A stretch of DNA of 64,000 nucleotides from Pseudomonas sp. DG56-2 (GTDB lineage: Bacteria; Pseudomonadota; Gammaproteobacteria; Pseudomonadales; Pseudomonadaceae), in assembly GCF_004803755.1 (NCBI RefSeq), contig NZ_CP032311.1, forward strand, positions 4,852,501-4,916,500, written 5' to 3'. Every line of letters begins with the position of its first letter. Within the stretch, counting starts at the first letter, position 1. Under the pieces are notes generated by a model. The model was not told where the DNA came from, searched no databases, and saw only the letters and a list, made by a program, of their open reading frames with translations. Shown in pieces: positions 1-8,616 of this stretch. The translations under genes were made by a program, and so were the position numbers.

Positions 1-683
1 CCCGGCAACCAGATGATCTTGCGCAACCCCAGTTGCGCCTTGAGTTCCTCTTCAACCTCGGCCTTGCTCCAGTCACGGTTGCGATTGGCATTGATCCAGC
101 TGCTTTCGGTCATGATGCCCGTACCGTGACCGTCCACTTCGATGCCACCACCCTCACCTACCAATTCGCTGCGCTGATAGGTGGCCTCGGCGTTGTTCGC
201 TACCAGCCTTGCCACCCGAGCATCAAAGGCGTGTTGTTGCTTGTTGCCCCAACCATTGAAGTTGAAATCGACCGCACCCAGGTCGCCTTGCTCGGTTATG
301 ACAAAGTTGGCGCCGATGTCACGCATCCAGATGTCATCCAGTTCGGTGACGACAAAGGTGGTGTTCTTGCTTCCACACAGCTCTTCGGCCAGATCCCGTT
401 CATGGGCACGGCACAGCACAACCACAGGCTGGTAGCGAGCGATGGTGCTGGCGATCCGGCCGATCGCTTCTTGCACGTCACCGGTGAAGTCTTCCCAGAT
501 GGCTTCTTGGGCTCCAAACGATACGAAGGCGCATTGCTGCTTATCGCCCTCGTCCGGCATGAACCAGTGACCTTTACCGGCTGCCAACGCCCGTGGGGTG
601 CCGAAACCAAAGCCCATTGATGCAACCAGACCCAGACCGGCGGCCGCTGAAACCTGCTGTATAAACTCACGACGCGTTGGCAT
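1..683 (-). CDS. Tat-exported agmatine deiminase family protein (3' end outside window)
   Basis: The frame is open from an ATG at 683 to the window edge, so the C-terminus with the catalytic Cys is not visible. The N-terminus MPTRREFIQQ is a twin-arginine signal, followed by a hydrophobic stretch and an ALA-A cleavage site near residue 34. The mature part matches the agmatine deiminase (peptidyl-arginine deiminase, PAD_porph) family: DDIWMRDIGANF, FNFNGWGNK, GEGGGIEVDG and INANRNRDWSK. These residues line the guanidine pocket in the family. A GAGGGA ribosome site precedes the ATG. It is the last visible gene of an operon with aguA, aguB and a polyamine-binding protein, so it probably converts agmatine to N-carbamoylputrescine outside the cytoplasm. 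It is a second deiminase paralogue beside the cytoplasmic one at 2749-3801. Confidence 0.88.
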   Translation of the reverse strand, partial: MPTRREFIQQVSAAAGLGLVASMGFGFGTPRALAAGKGHWFMPDEGDKQQCAFVSFGAQEAIWEDFTGDVQEAIGRIASTIARYQPVVVLCRAHERDLAEELCGSKNTTFVVTELDDIWMRDIGANFVITEQGDLGAVDFNFNGWGNKQQHAFDARVARLVANNAEATYQRSELVGEGGGIEVDGHGTGIMTESSWINANRNRDWSKAEVEEELKAQLGLRKIIWLP

Positions 684-731
684 CTGTATGTCCCTCGATC
701 AAATCAATAACAGTGAACGGGCGCCACGCCG

Positions 732-1835
732 TTAGTTGCTGGACGCCGTTTTGAATTTGGTCCACACCCGCATCCGCGCACGCATGTCGGATTGAGGAAT
801 GTCCTTGCCTGTCACCAGGCGCTCGAAGGCCTCTTCAGCCGGATAGATGTCCGGGTTGTTGCGCATCTGCGGATCGACATCCGGGCGCGCCTTGGCGTTC
901 GAGGTGGGGTAACCGGTGAAATTGCTGATGGCCGCCATGTTCTCTGGACGCATGACGAAGTTGATAAAGGTATAGGCGTATTCCGGGTGTTTGGCATCGA
1001 CCGGAATCGCCATGTTGTCCATCCATACCGTGGTGCCCTCACGGGGGATGCGGTACTGGAAGCTGACTTTCCTGGACGCTGAGTCGGCCGTGCGCTGAGC
1101 CTGGGTCATGTCGCCGCTGTAACCGAGCGACAGGCACAAGTTGCCGTTGACCAGGTCAGTGACCGGTTGCGACTGGAACTTGCGGATATACGGCCTGATC
1201 TTGAGCAGCAGTTCACTGGCCGCAACGAGGTCTTCCTTCTTGGCACTGCGCGGATCGCGGCCCAAGTAATTAAGTACCACCGCCAGGGCTTCGTCCGGCG
1301 AATCGATCATCGAGATCCCGCAGTCGGCAAATCTGGCTGCCAGCTCCGGCTTGAACAACAAATCCAGGCTGTCCACCGGTGCATCCGGCATGCGCTTGCG
1401 AATCTGCTCATCGTTGTACGTCAGACCGATGGTGCCCCAGGTATAAGGCACTGTCGCCTTGCTGGCGTGCGGATAATGAGTACGCAGCTTCTGCAGGCCC
1501 GGCTCCACATCGGCCAGCGCGGTTATCTTCGAGCGGTCCAGCTCCTGCAGGCTGCCGGCACGCATCAGTCGCTCCGCCACGGTGTCGCCAGGAAAGATCA
1601 GGTCGTAGCCGCTGCCACCGGTCATCAACTTGGCTTCCAGCACTTCGCTGCCGTCCATCACGTCGTAGATCACCTTGATGCCAGTCTCGGCGGTGAACTT
1701 GGATAGGGTGTCCTCGGCAAAGTAATCAGCCCAGTTGTATAGGCGCAGGGTCTTTTCCTCAGCGTGTGCCGTGGTCAAGGTGGCCCCCAGCGCGAAGCCC
1801 AGGGTAACGAGCAAACGTTTATGGCTGATGTTCAT
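732..1835 (-). CDS. Polyamine ABC transporter periplasmic binding protein (PotF/SpuD type)
   Basis: A 367-aa protein starting at the ATG at 1835 (MNISHKRLLV), with AAGGGG upstream. A longer upstream reading overlaps aguB and lacks a signal, so I reject it. It has a Sec signal peptide of about 21 residues ending TTAHA. The mature protein starts with the typical polyamine-binder string LRLYNWADYF and continues with KVIYDVMDGSEVLEAKLMTG and TVWMDNMAIP. Family members bind putrescine or spermidine in the periplasm and deliver them to a PotGHI-type permease; no permease gene is in the window. It sits directly downstream of aguB, with only 1 nt between its start and the aguB stop, which links it to agmatine or putrescine uptake or sensing. 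The exact ligand cannot be read from sequence. Confidence 0.92.
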   Translation of the reverse strand: MNISHKRLLVTLGFALGATLTTAHAEEKTLRLYNWADYFAEDTLSKFTAETGIKVIYDVMDGSEVLEAKLMTGGSGYDLIFPGDTVAERLMRAGSLQELDRSKITALADVEPGLQKLRTHYPHASKATVPYTWGTIGLTYNDEQIRKRMPDAPVDSLDLLFKPELAARFADCGISMIDSPDEALAVVLNYLGRDPRSAKKEDLVAASELLLKIRPYIRKFQSQPVTDLVNGNLCLSLGYSGDMTQAQRTADSASRKVSFQYRIPREGTTVWMDNMAIPVDAKHPEYAYTFINFVMRPENMAAISNFTGYPTSNAKARPDVDPQMRNNPDIYPAEEAFERLVTGKDIPQSDMRARMRVWTKFKTASSN

Positions 1836-1836
1836 A

Positions 1837-2745
<909 letters not shown>

Positions 2746-2748
2746 GCA

Positions 2749-3801
2749 TCACCCCTTCATCGGCCAGGCAGGTTGCTGTTGAGTGATGCAGTGCACGCCC
2801 CCACCACCGTGGGCCAGATGGTTGATCTGCACCGGGACCACTTCACGTCCAGGGAACGCCTTGGCCAATACCTCGGCAGCCGCATGGTCCGCCTCGATGC
2901 CGTAGGCCGGCATGATGATGGCGCCATTGGCAATATAGAAGTTGGTGTAAGAGGCACAGAACACCTCGGCATCGACATCCACCGCCTCGCTCGCTTCGTA
3001 CAGCTCGTGCATTTCAAACCTGCGACCCTGGGCATCGGTGGCCAGCGCCAGCGCCCGACGGTTTTCCCGAGCGACGTGGCCATACACCGAACTCTGGTCG
3101 CGGGTCGCATCGACCAGCAACACGCCAGGACGAGCGAACGCGCAGACGCCATCAACGTGACCATCGGTCATGTCGCCAGTAACGTAATCTGGGTCACCCG
3201 GCAGCCAGATGGTTTTTTTGATACCCAGAAAGCGCGAGAAAATCTCCTCGATCTCGGCCTTGGTCATTCCCGGATTACGGTTAGGGTTGAGCAACACCGA
3301 CTCGGTGGTAATCAACGTACCCTCGCCGTCCACATGAATTGCCCCGCCTTCGTTGCTCAAGGCCGTGCCAAAGCAGTCCAGGCCAAGCGTGTTAAGCACA
3401 CGCCGCGCCAGGCCTTCATCCAGGTCATGCGCCGACTTGCCGCCCCAGGCGTTGAAGCGCCAACTGACACCGGCCAACCCAAACTGGGGATGACAAACAA
3501 AGCTTGGGCCCGAGTCGCGGCACCAGCTGTCGTTCACCGGCAGCTCGATCAACTCGATGTTCACCCCACAGAGTTTACTGGCACTGGCGCGGGCGGAGGG
3601 ATCGACCACCATCTTGACCGGTTCGAAGCGCGCAATCGCATTGGCAACACGGGCAAAGTCCACCTGAACCTGCTCCAGCGTCACCTTCCAGCCGGACTCC
3701 CACAACTGTTGGTTGTGCGGCCAGACCATCCAGGTCGCTGCATGGTTCACCCACTCTGCGGGCATGAACCAACCACTGTTCAGATCGTCATTGCGCTGCA
3801 T
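2749..3801 (-). CDS. aguA: Agmatine deiminase (cytoplasmic)
   Basis: A 350-aa agmatine iminohydrolase that converts agmatine to N-carbamoylputrescine and ammonia. Motifs include WCRDSGPSF, FNAWGGK, SNEGGAIHVDGEG, LNPNRNPGMT, DGHVDG and the C-terminal catalytic loop HGGGGVHCITQQQ, with the nucleophile at Cys338. There is no signal peptide, unlike the paralogue at 1-683. I chose the ATG at 3801 because AAAGGTGGG lies just upstream; a GTG at 3810 in the same frame has poorer spacing. First gene of the minus-strand operon aguA-aguB-binding protein-exported deiminase, divergent from a LysR gene. Confidence 0.96.
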   Translation of the reverse strand: MQRNDDLNSGWFMPAEWVNHAATWMVWPHNQQLWESGWKVTLEQVQVDFARVANAIARFEPVKMVVDPSARASASKLCGVNIELIELPVNDSWCRDSGPSFVCHPQFGLAGVSWRFNAWGGKSAHDLDEGLARRVLNTLGLDCFGTALSNEGGAIHVDGEGTLITTESVLLNPNRNPGMTKAEIEEIFSRFLGIKKTIWLPGDPDYVTGDMTDGHVDGVCAFARPGVLLVDATRDQSSVYGHVARENRRALALATDAQGRRFEMHELYEASEAVDVDAEVFCASYTNFYIANGAIIMPAYGIEADHAAAEVLAKAFPGREVVPVQINHLAHGGGGVHCITQQQPAWPMKG

Positions 3802-3840
3802 GCTTCCCACCTTTCAGTTAAGGGATATTAATTACTGAAA

Positions 3841-3854
3841 ACCGCTGCTGCGGT
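3841..3854. promoter_or_regulatory. Short palindrome in the aguA/LysR divergent promoter region
   Basis: Between the divergent starts of aguA (3801) and the LysR gene (3934) lies ACCGC-TGCT-GCGGT, a perfect 5-bp inverted repeat. Location fits an operator, but the arms are short and no consensus was tested. The AT-rich stretch around 3825-3838 may hold the aguA promoter. Treat as a weak candidate. Confidence 0.25.
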
Positions 3855-3933
3855 AAGAAAGTCCATGCTATGGCTTCATAAATGCGTAAACAAACGATAG
3901 ATTTAGCCGACAACTGATAAGTAGAGCTAATCA

Positions 3934-4800
3934 ATGCTAAAGCACTGGCCTCCCCTGAATGCCCTGCGCGGCTTTGAAGCTGCCGCCCGCCTGGGCAGCT
4001 TTCACAAGGCAGCCGAAGAGCTGCACCTCACTCAATCGGCGATCAGCCAGCAGATACGCAGCCTCGAAACATTCCTGGAGCAACCGTTGTTCTTTCGCAG
4101 CGGCCGCAGCGTGAGCCTTACCGATGCCGGCTACGACCTGCAAAGCACCACCCAGGCGATGCTGCAGCAACTGTCAGTGGGTATTCGCCGTCTGGAGCAA
4201 TACCGCAAGCCCAACCAACTGGTGGTCAACACCACACCAGCGTTCGCCCGCCACTGGTTGCTGCCGCGCCTGGGCGACTTTCATCGCCAGCACCCCGAGG
4301 TTGACCTGTGGTTGTTCACCAGCTTCGATCCACCGGACATGGCCACACAAACCATCGACCTGAGCATTCGCGACGACCTCAGCGCCCAGGCTGAATGCAG
4401 CCACCTGACCCTGCACCGTGATCGTCTTTACCCGGCTTGCCATCCTGATTTGCTCGACACGCCCAAGGAGCAGCGCACCACCTTGCATGGCGAACGCGAA
4501 ATGGACTGGAGTCACTGGGTAATAGAGGGCGGCGAAGATGTTGGCCAACGCAGCAATGGCCTGAACTTCTCCGACCCTGGCCTGCTGCTCGATGCCGCCT
4601 GCGCGGGCCATGGAATTGCCTTGGTCAGCCAACTACTGGCAAATCAGGCAAACAGCCAAGGATTATTGCAGCCGCTGTGCGCACAAACTGTACGCGGGCC
4701 TGACTGGAGCTGCCTGATACATCGCGATAGCGAGAAGAGCCCGTTGACGCGGAGTTTTAGTACTTGGTTACAGGCTAGCCTGCAAGTTGATGGCGATTAA
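3934..4800 (+). CDS. LysR-family regulator (GcvA-like), probable regulator of the agu operon
   Basis: A 288-aa LysR protein. The N-terminal winged helix-turn-helix is at about residues 6-65 (LNALRGFEAAARLGSFHKAAEELHLTQSAISQQ split across the helix pair), with FFRSGRSVSLTDAG following. The effector domain begins near residue 90 with LVVNTTPAFARHWLLPRL, the GcvA/AmpR-like subtype. It is transcribed away from aguA across a 132-bp spacer, the usual arrangement of a LysR regulator and its target. The effector is likely agmatine or a product of its degradation; this is inference from position. It ends with a TAA that overlaps the stop of the convergent gene at 4797. Confidence 0.92.
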   Translation: MLKHWPPLNALRGFEAAARLGSFHKAAEELHLTQSAISQQIRSLETFLEQPLFFRSGRSVSLTDAGYDLQSTTQAMLQQLSVGIRRLEQYRKPNQLVVNTTPAFARHWLLPRLGDFHRQHPEVDLWLFTSFDPPDMATQTIDLSIRDDLSAQAECSHLTLHRDRLYPACHPDLLDTPKEQRTTLHGEREMDWSHWVIEGGEDVGQRSNGLNFSDPGLLLDAACAGHGIALVSQLLANQANSQGLLQPLCAQTVRGPDWSCLIHRDSEKSPLTRSFSTWLQASLQVDGD

Positions 4801-5039
4801 TGATGTGGCGTTGTATGCGGCATCGCCAAAAGGTCGATTCCCAGGGCGCGAATAACTTTCAGCACTGTGTCGAAACGAGGCTTCGCACCTGGAGACAATG
4901 CCTTGTAGAGGCTTTCACGACCTGACCCACTGGCAACGGCTACCTGAGCCATGCCACGAGCTTCGGCAACATACCCAAGCGCTCTGATGAGCTCGCAGGC
5001 TTTGCCAATGCCTACAAAGTGCGGGTAATACCGTTCCAT
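4797..5039 (-). CDS. HigA-like (addiction module) antidote protein, N-terminally short
   Basis: An 80-aa Cro/XRE-type protein. The string EARGMAQVA..SGRESLYKALSPGAKPRFDTVLKVIRALGIDL is the signature of the putative addiction-module antidote family (split here for length). Family members usually have 15-20 more residues containing an acidic DPAEYL-type lead-in; here the protein starts with MERYYPHFVGIGKACELIRALG. No good ribosome site precedes the ATG at 5039, and no RelE/HigB-type toxin frame is visible upstream in 5040-5149. This suggests a remnant or solitary antitoxin rather than a working toxin-antitoxin pair. It converges on the LysR gene with overlapping stops. Confidence 0.6.
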   Translation of the reverse strand: MERYYPHFVGIGKACELIRALGYVAEARGMAQVAVASGSGRESLYKALSPGAKPRFDTVLKVIRALGIDLLAMPHTTPHH

Positions 5040-5074
5040 GTGGGAGCCCGCGTTGCCGGGGCTGCAGATGAAGA

Positions 5075-5096
5075 CGCGGCCCTGGTATGGGCCGCG
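5075..5096. terminator. Strong hairpin with short T-run on the plus strand
   Basis: CGCGGCCC-TGGTAT-GGGCCGCG is a perfect 8-bp stem with a 6-nt loop, followed on the plus strand by CATTTTCC. It lies 54 nt past the stop of the minus-strand YeeE gene and just upstream of the antidote gene. On the minus strand the tail is not T-rich, so it may act mainly as a structural block between units. Confidence 0.45.
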
Positions 5097-5149
5097 CATT
5101 TTCCAGGAGAGATGGCTAAAGCCATTATCGATGATGTGGTTCTGTAGGC

Positions 5150-6331
5150 TTATCGCGCGAAGAAGAACGGACGAATACGCACGCCAACCACGTTGCCCGC
5201 ATACGCCGCAATCAACCATAACCAGCCATGCACGCTACCGGAGGCAATACCGCTGAAGTACGCACCGATGTTGCAGCCATAGGCCAGGCGCGAGCCGTAA
5301 CCCAATAGCAGTCCGCCAATAACCGCAGCTACCAGTGATCGCAAGGGAATGTTCAGGTTTGGCGCAAAGCGACCTGCCAAGCCTGCGGCCAGCAGCGCAC
5401 CGAGGACAATGCCGATGTCCATCACCGTGGTGACATCCTCCCACAGTGGCGAAGCCAGGGCCTTGGCATTGGCCGGTACTTGCCAGAACGCCCAACTGCC
5501 GACGTCTACGCCCAGGCCGCCAAGGGTTTTTGCGCCCCACAGGGCGAATGCCGAGGTGATGCCCCATGGTCGCCCGGCCAGTGCCAGGGTTGCGTAATTG
5601 AGCAACGCCAGGGCCACGGCGCCCCACACCAGCGGCCATGGGCCACGCAGAAAACGACGCAGGCCCTGGTGCTCACTGGGAGGCGCAGTTTCCAGCAGAC
5701 CGTGACGGCGCTTTTCCAACACCACTGTGGTCCATGCAATTACCGCGAATACCGCCAGGCTCACCAGCACTGCCGGCAGCAGGCCAAAGGACTGAACAAT
5801 CGAGGTAGCCGGAAACGATGGCAGCGAGAACCACCAATCGACGTGATGGGTGGCCGATACTGAACCGATGATAAAAAACAGCAGGGTCACCAGCATCCGT
5901 GCGTTGCCGCCGCCGACGGTGAACAAGGTACCGGAAGCACAGCCACCGCCCATCTGCATGCCGATGCCAAAGATGAAGGCACCAAACGCTACCGAAACCC
6001 CGGCCGGAGCCACCAGTCCTTTGACCGGCTGACCGAACAGCGTGCCGGCATCCAGCGCCGGAAAGAACAGCAACACGGCGATGGTCAGCATGACCATCTG
6101 CGCCCGTAACCCTGCCCCGCGGCGTTCGTTGATGAACACGCGCCAAGCCGAGGTAAAGCCAAAGGCGGCGTGATACAGGGTGAGCCCCAAGGCGGCGCCG
6201 ACGATCAACAACAACACCTGGTTGGTGCCGACATAAGCCTTGAGGAACAGGGCGCCGATCAGCAGCAGCGCCATGGCGAACAGCGGCGCACCGAGGCGAC
6301 GTTCAGGCACGATGGGAACAGAAAGACTCAT
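5150..6331 (-). CDS. YeeE/YedE-family sulfur-compound transporter (TsuA-like)
   Basis: A 393-aa multi-pass inner-membrane protein with about 9-10 hydrophobic segments. Two family signature cysteine motifs are present: MGGGCASGTLF in the N-terminal half and YGCNIGAYFSG in the C-terminal half. In characterised YeeE/TsuA these cysteines line the thiosulfate path. The ATG at 6331 (MSLSVPIVPERR) begins the conserved protein; an in-frame extension to 6418 adds no membrane segment. The TusA-like partner YeeD often found beside it is absent here. Function as a thiosulfate or related sulfur importer is inferred from the family. Confidence 0.85.
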   Translation of the reverse strand: MSLSVPIVPERRLGAPLFAMALLLIGALFLKAYVGTNQVLLLIVGAALGLTLYHAAFGFTSAWRVFINERRGAGLRAQMVMLTIAVLLFFPALDAGTLFGQPVKGLVAPAGVSVAFGAFIFGIGMQMGGGCASGTLFTVGGGNARMLVTLLFFIIGSVSATHHVDWWFSLPSFPATSIVQSFGLLPAVLVSLAVFAVIAWTTVVLEKRRHGLLETAPPSEHQGLRRFLRGPWPLVWGAVALALLNYATLALAGRPWGITSAFALWGAKTLGGLGVDVGSWAFWQVPANAKALASPLWEDVTTVMDIGIVLGALLAAGLAGRFAPNLNIPLRSLVAAVIGGLLLGYGSRLAYGCNIGAYFSGIASGSVHGWLWLIAAYAGNVVGVRIRPFFFAR

Positions 6332-6432
6332 GACAATATCCGCGTGGCGATTTTTCAGTTGGCGATTGTACCTGCGCAAGCCAGCAGGCAGTGTAGGATT
6401 CCTGACACCCTCCCCCATCAGCGAGCCACCTT

Positions 6433-6909
6433 ATGCAACTGACTCATCGCCCAGTCCAGGCCGCGGACATCGCCGCCATCTGCTGCTTTCCCCAAGGCCC
6501 CGACGAGCTGTTCTACATGTTCCCCAAGGCCAATTACCCACTGACGCCAGCGCAATTGAGTGACGCAATTACACAGCGAGCCGGCTCGACAGTGGTAGAA
6601 GGCGATGGGACGGTGCTGGCATTCGCCAACTTCTACAAGGCCGAGCAAGGCGGTGTCTGCGCCTTGGGCAATGTGGTGGTAGCCCCTGCGGCCCGGGGTC
6701 ATGGCGTAGCGCGCTATTTGGTGCAGAGCATGATCGACCTGGCCCGCAGGGAGTTCGATGCCCGCGAAGTATGGGTATCGTGCTTCAACAGCAATACTGC
6801 CGGCTTGTTGCTTTATCCACAGCTGGGCTTTGAACCCTTTGCCATCGAGGAGCGCCAAGGGCCTGGCAATACGCGGATAGCCTTGGTGCAGATGAAGCAG
6901 ATGTTGTGA
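6433..6909 (+). CDS. GNAT-family N-acetyltransferase
   Basis: A 158-aa single-domain acetyltransferase. The acetyl-CoA binding motif A is NVVVAPAARGHGVARYLVQSM at about residues 80-100 (V-x3-R-G-x-G-x-A pattern). Motif B with the late Asn is CFNSNTAGLLLYPQLGFEPF. It reads alone on the plus strand, divergent from the YeeE gene and convergent with nrsF, whose stop is 2 nt away. The substrate cannot be assigned. Confidence 0.88.
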   Translation: MQLTHRPVQAADIAAICCFPQGPDELFYMFPKANYPLTPAQLSDAITQRAGSTVVEGDGTVLAFANFYKAEQGGVCALGNVVVAPAARGHGVARYLVQSMIDLARREFDAREVWVSCFNSNTAGLLLYPQLGFEPFAIEERQGPGNTRIALVQMKQML

Positions 6910-6910
6910 G

Positions 6911-7555
6911 CTACCAACGCAACCAGCGCGGCCCGAGCAACGCGCCTAGCAGCGTGGGAATGGCCATGCCCAGCACATACCAGACGCCCCAGAACGGCAC
7001 CTCCATCTCTGGGCAATGCAGGCAGTAGGCCAAGGTCGCAGTGGCGCTCGCCAACAAACCGGCCACTGCACCCGACAGGCGCAACTGAGTAGGTGCAAAC
7101 TCGCGCAAGACACGAATCAACGCAAAGAAGCCCGGCACCGACAACAACACAATGTTGAACGCACAGCTGCGCCAGGTCTGGCCGAAGATCATGCTCAATT
7201 GCTGTTCTTCAGGCACACCGCTCAATACCAGCAACGTCACCGCCCAAACCCCAAGCACGGGCGCGCCAATCCCGCCCCAGCGCAGGCCAACCTCAAGGCC
7301 AGGACGTGCCAACCGGTTGAAGACCAGTAGCGCAGCAACCATCAAGCTTGCCGGCAAGGCGATCTTGCCCCAGAACAACGGTGTTGCCGCCACCACGGCA
7401 AGATCGGCACGCACCCCATACAGCAGCACTGTCAGCACGCTGGCGCCGACAATGGCGATCAGCATGGCAAGGCCAATACGTCGCGTAAACTGCTGCCGAT
7501 CGATCGGTTCGATACCGGTGGCAAGCAGGGAAATCAGGTCGTCGGTTTTCATCAT
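6911..7555 (-). CDS. nrsF: NrsF-like anti-sigma membrane protein (DUF1109)
   Basis: A 214-aa protein with six predicted membrane segments (first at about residues 28-48, last near 190-208) and a short cytoplasmic N-terminus MMKTDDLISLLATGIEP. This is the DUF1109/NrsF layout. In Caulobacter NrsF holds the ECF factor SigF inactive until metal stress; two conserved cysteines matter there. Here Cys residues occur in WRSCAFN and in YCLHCPEMEVPFWG. Its ATG overlaps the stop of the sigma gene by 4 nt, so sigma and anti-sigma are co-translated. Together with the bufferin genes across the divergent promoter this gives a strong functional assignment. Confidence 0.9.
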   Translation of the reverse strand: MMKTDDLISLLATGIEPIDRQQFTRRIGLAMLIAIVGASVLTVLLYGVRADLAVVAATPLFWGKIALPASLMVAALLVFNRLARPGLEVGLRWGGIGAPVLGVWAVTLLVLSGVPEEQQLSMIFGQTWRSCAFNIVLLSVPGFFALIRVLREFAPTQLRLSGAVAGLLASATATLAYCLHCPEMEVPFWGVWYVLGMAIPTLLGALLGPRWLRW

Positions 7556-8121
7556 GTACCTCGAATCAACGCTGCGAGTGCCTTGAGCCCCCGATGGATG
7601 CCAACCTTCACCGCTGACCCGGAAAGCCCGGTCAGATGTGCGGTTTCCTCCACCGACAGCCCCTCCAACTTGACGTGCACAATCGGCAAGCGTTGCTTGT
7701 CTGGCAGTTGCTGCAGCAGTTTACCCAAGTCCCGCTGGGCTTGAGCCGGCGCTTGCTGCTCCTGTGCAAACAGCTCGTCACTGTCCTCCAGTGGGTCGTT
7801 CAAGGCGTCTCGTCGCCCCTGGCCGCGCAAATGATCGGCGAGTTTATAGCGGGCAATAGCCTGCACCCAGGCGGTCAACGGCTGATCGCGCTGATAGCTT
7901 TGACGGGCGTTATGCACCGCCAGCAGCACTTCCTGGAGCACGTCCTCGAGATCGTCCGAGCGCGAATACAGGCGCTTGCGCAAAAAACCTCGAAGGTGCC
8001 CGCTCAGTTGCTGCAGGAACAGTCGATAAGCCTGCGCATCGCCGTCCAGTCCTGCCACCAACAAGCCTTGCAACGCAGCTTCACGCGAACGCAGCAGTTC
8101 ACTCTGTTTAGTTCGGTCCAT
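7552..8121 (-). CDS. sigF: ECF sigma factor (SigF-like) of the bufferin locus
   Basis: A 189-aa sigma-70 family protein of ECF size. Region 2 is visible at about residues 45-95 (DDLEDVLQEVLLAVH, PLTAWVQAIARYKLADHLRG) and region 4 at about 138-185 (LPDKQRLPIVHVKLEGLSVEETAHLTGLSGSAVK). It is followed at a 4-nt overlap by the NrsF anti-sigma gene. It should drive the bufferin operon through the GTAACC-N16-CGAA sites at 8112-8137 and 8220-8245. The start is uncertain: the promoter-like motif at 8112-8137 covers the ATG at 8121, which would leave the ATG outside an autoregulated transcript. In-frame alternatives are a TTG at 8073 and a GTG at 8058, the latter with AAGG seven nt before it. Confidence 0.92.
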   Translation of the reverse strand: MDRTKQSELLRSREAALQGLLVAGLDGDAQAYRLFLQQLSGHLRGFLRKRLYSRSDDLEDVLQEVLLAVHNARQSYQRDQPLTAWVQAIARYKLADHLRGQGRRDALNDPLEDSDELFAQEQQAPAQAQRDLGKLLQQLPDKQRLPIVHVKLEGLSVEETAHLTGLSGSAVKVGIHRGLKALAALIRGT

Positions 8122-8137
8122 CCAGGGCTCTGGTTAC
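8112..8137 (-). promoter_or_regulatory. ECF (SigF-type) promoter motif reading toward sigF-nrsF
   Basis: On the minus strand GTAACC (8137-8132), 16 nt, then CGAACT (from 8115). The same motif and the same 16-nt spacer occur in the other direction at 8220-8245. It matches the SigF promoter pattern as I recall it from Caulobacter (GTAACC-N16-CGAA). It overlaps the first codons of the sigma gene, so either the real start is further in or a second promoter makes the long form. It supports autoregulation. Confidence 0.7.
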
Positions 8138-8219
8138 AGGGGACGAAAAGAAAATAGCTGCCAGAAACGATAGCGTTTTTAACTACCTGGCGAAAAGACA
8201 AAAAAAATTCTGCTGGGCT

Positions 8220-8245
8220 GTAACCCATCGACCAAACCCGGCGAA
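8220..8245 (+). promoter_or_regulatory. ECF (SigF-type) promoter motif of the bufferin operon
   Basis: GTAACC (8220-8225), 16 nt, then CGAACT (8242-8247). A start of transcription near 8251-8255 would give a leader of about 50 nt with GGAG at 8291-8294 before the ATG at 8304. Position, spacing and the twin site at 8112-8137 make a chance match unlikely. Confidence 0.82.
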
Positions 8246-8303
8246 CTACTTCACGAGCCGCAAGCAAAGATGCCCGGCCACCTAACCTTTGGAGTATGAC
8301 GCC

Positions 8304-8585
8304 ATGAAAACTTTCGCCGCTACCGCCGCCGCTCTCGCCTTCGCTTCGATCGCTGGGACTGCCGTTGCCGCTTCGTCCACCGATGCGCCAGCACCTGCCA
8401 TGGAAAAATGCTACGGCGTGGCCATGGCAGGTAAAAACGATTGCAAAGCCGGGGCCGGCACCAGTTGCGCCGGTACAGCAAAAATGGACTACCAAGCCAA
8501 CGCCTGGAAGAACGTGCCTGCTGGCACCTGCACCTCGATCAAAACTCCCAACGGCATGGGCTCGCTGACTGCAAAACAGTCCTGA
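8304..8585 (+). CDS. bufA1: Bufferin-type metallophore precursor (DUF2282)
   Basis: A 93-aa exported small protein. The start ATG at 8304 has GGAG nine nt upstream; an in-frame TTG at 8289 is not credible. A Sec signal peptide spans about residues 1-22 (ends TAVAA). The mature part has four cysteines, Cys36, Cys47, Cys55 and Cys76, in the DUF2282 pattern EKCYGVA, KNDCKAG, GTSCAG and VPAGTC. DUF2282 proteins are the precursors called bufferins; some of their cysteines are modified to thiooxazole-type heterocycles by the partner MNIO enzyme, and the product binds copper in the periplasm. It heads bufA1-bufB-bufC-doxX. The modification state here is inference from the family. Confidence 0.9.
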   Translation: MKTFAATAAALAFASIAGTAVAASSTDAPAPAMEKCYGVAMAGKNDCKAGAGTSCAGTAKMDYQANAWKNVPAGTCTSIKTPNGMGSLTAKQS

Positions 8586-8616
8586 TCCTCGGCAACCGGT
8601 AAAGGGCGAAGCGACC

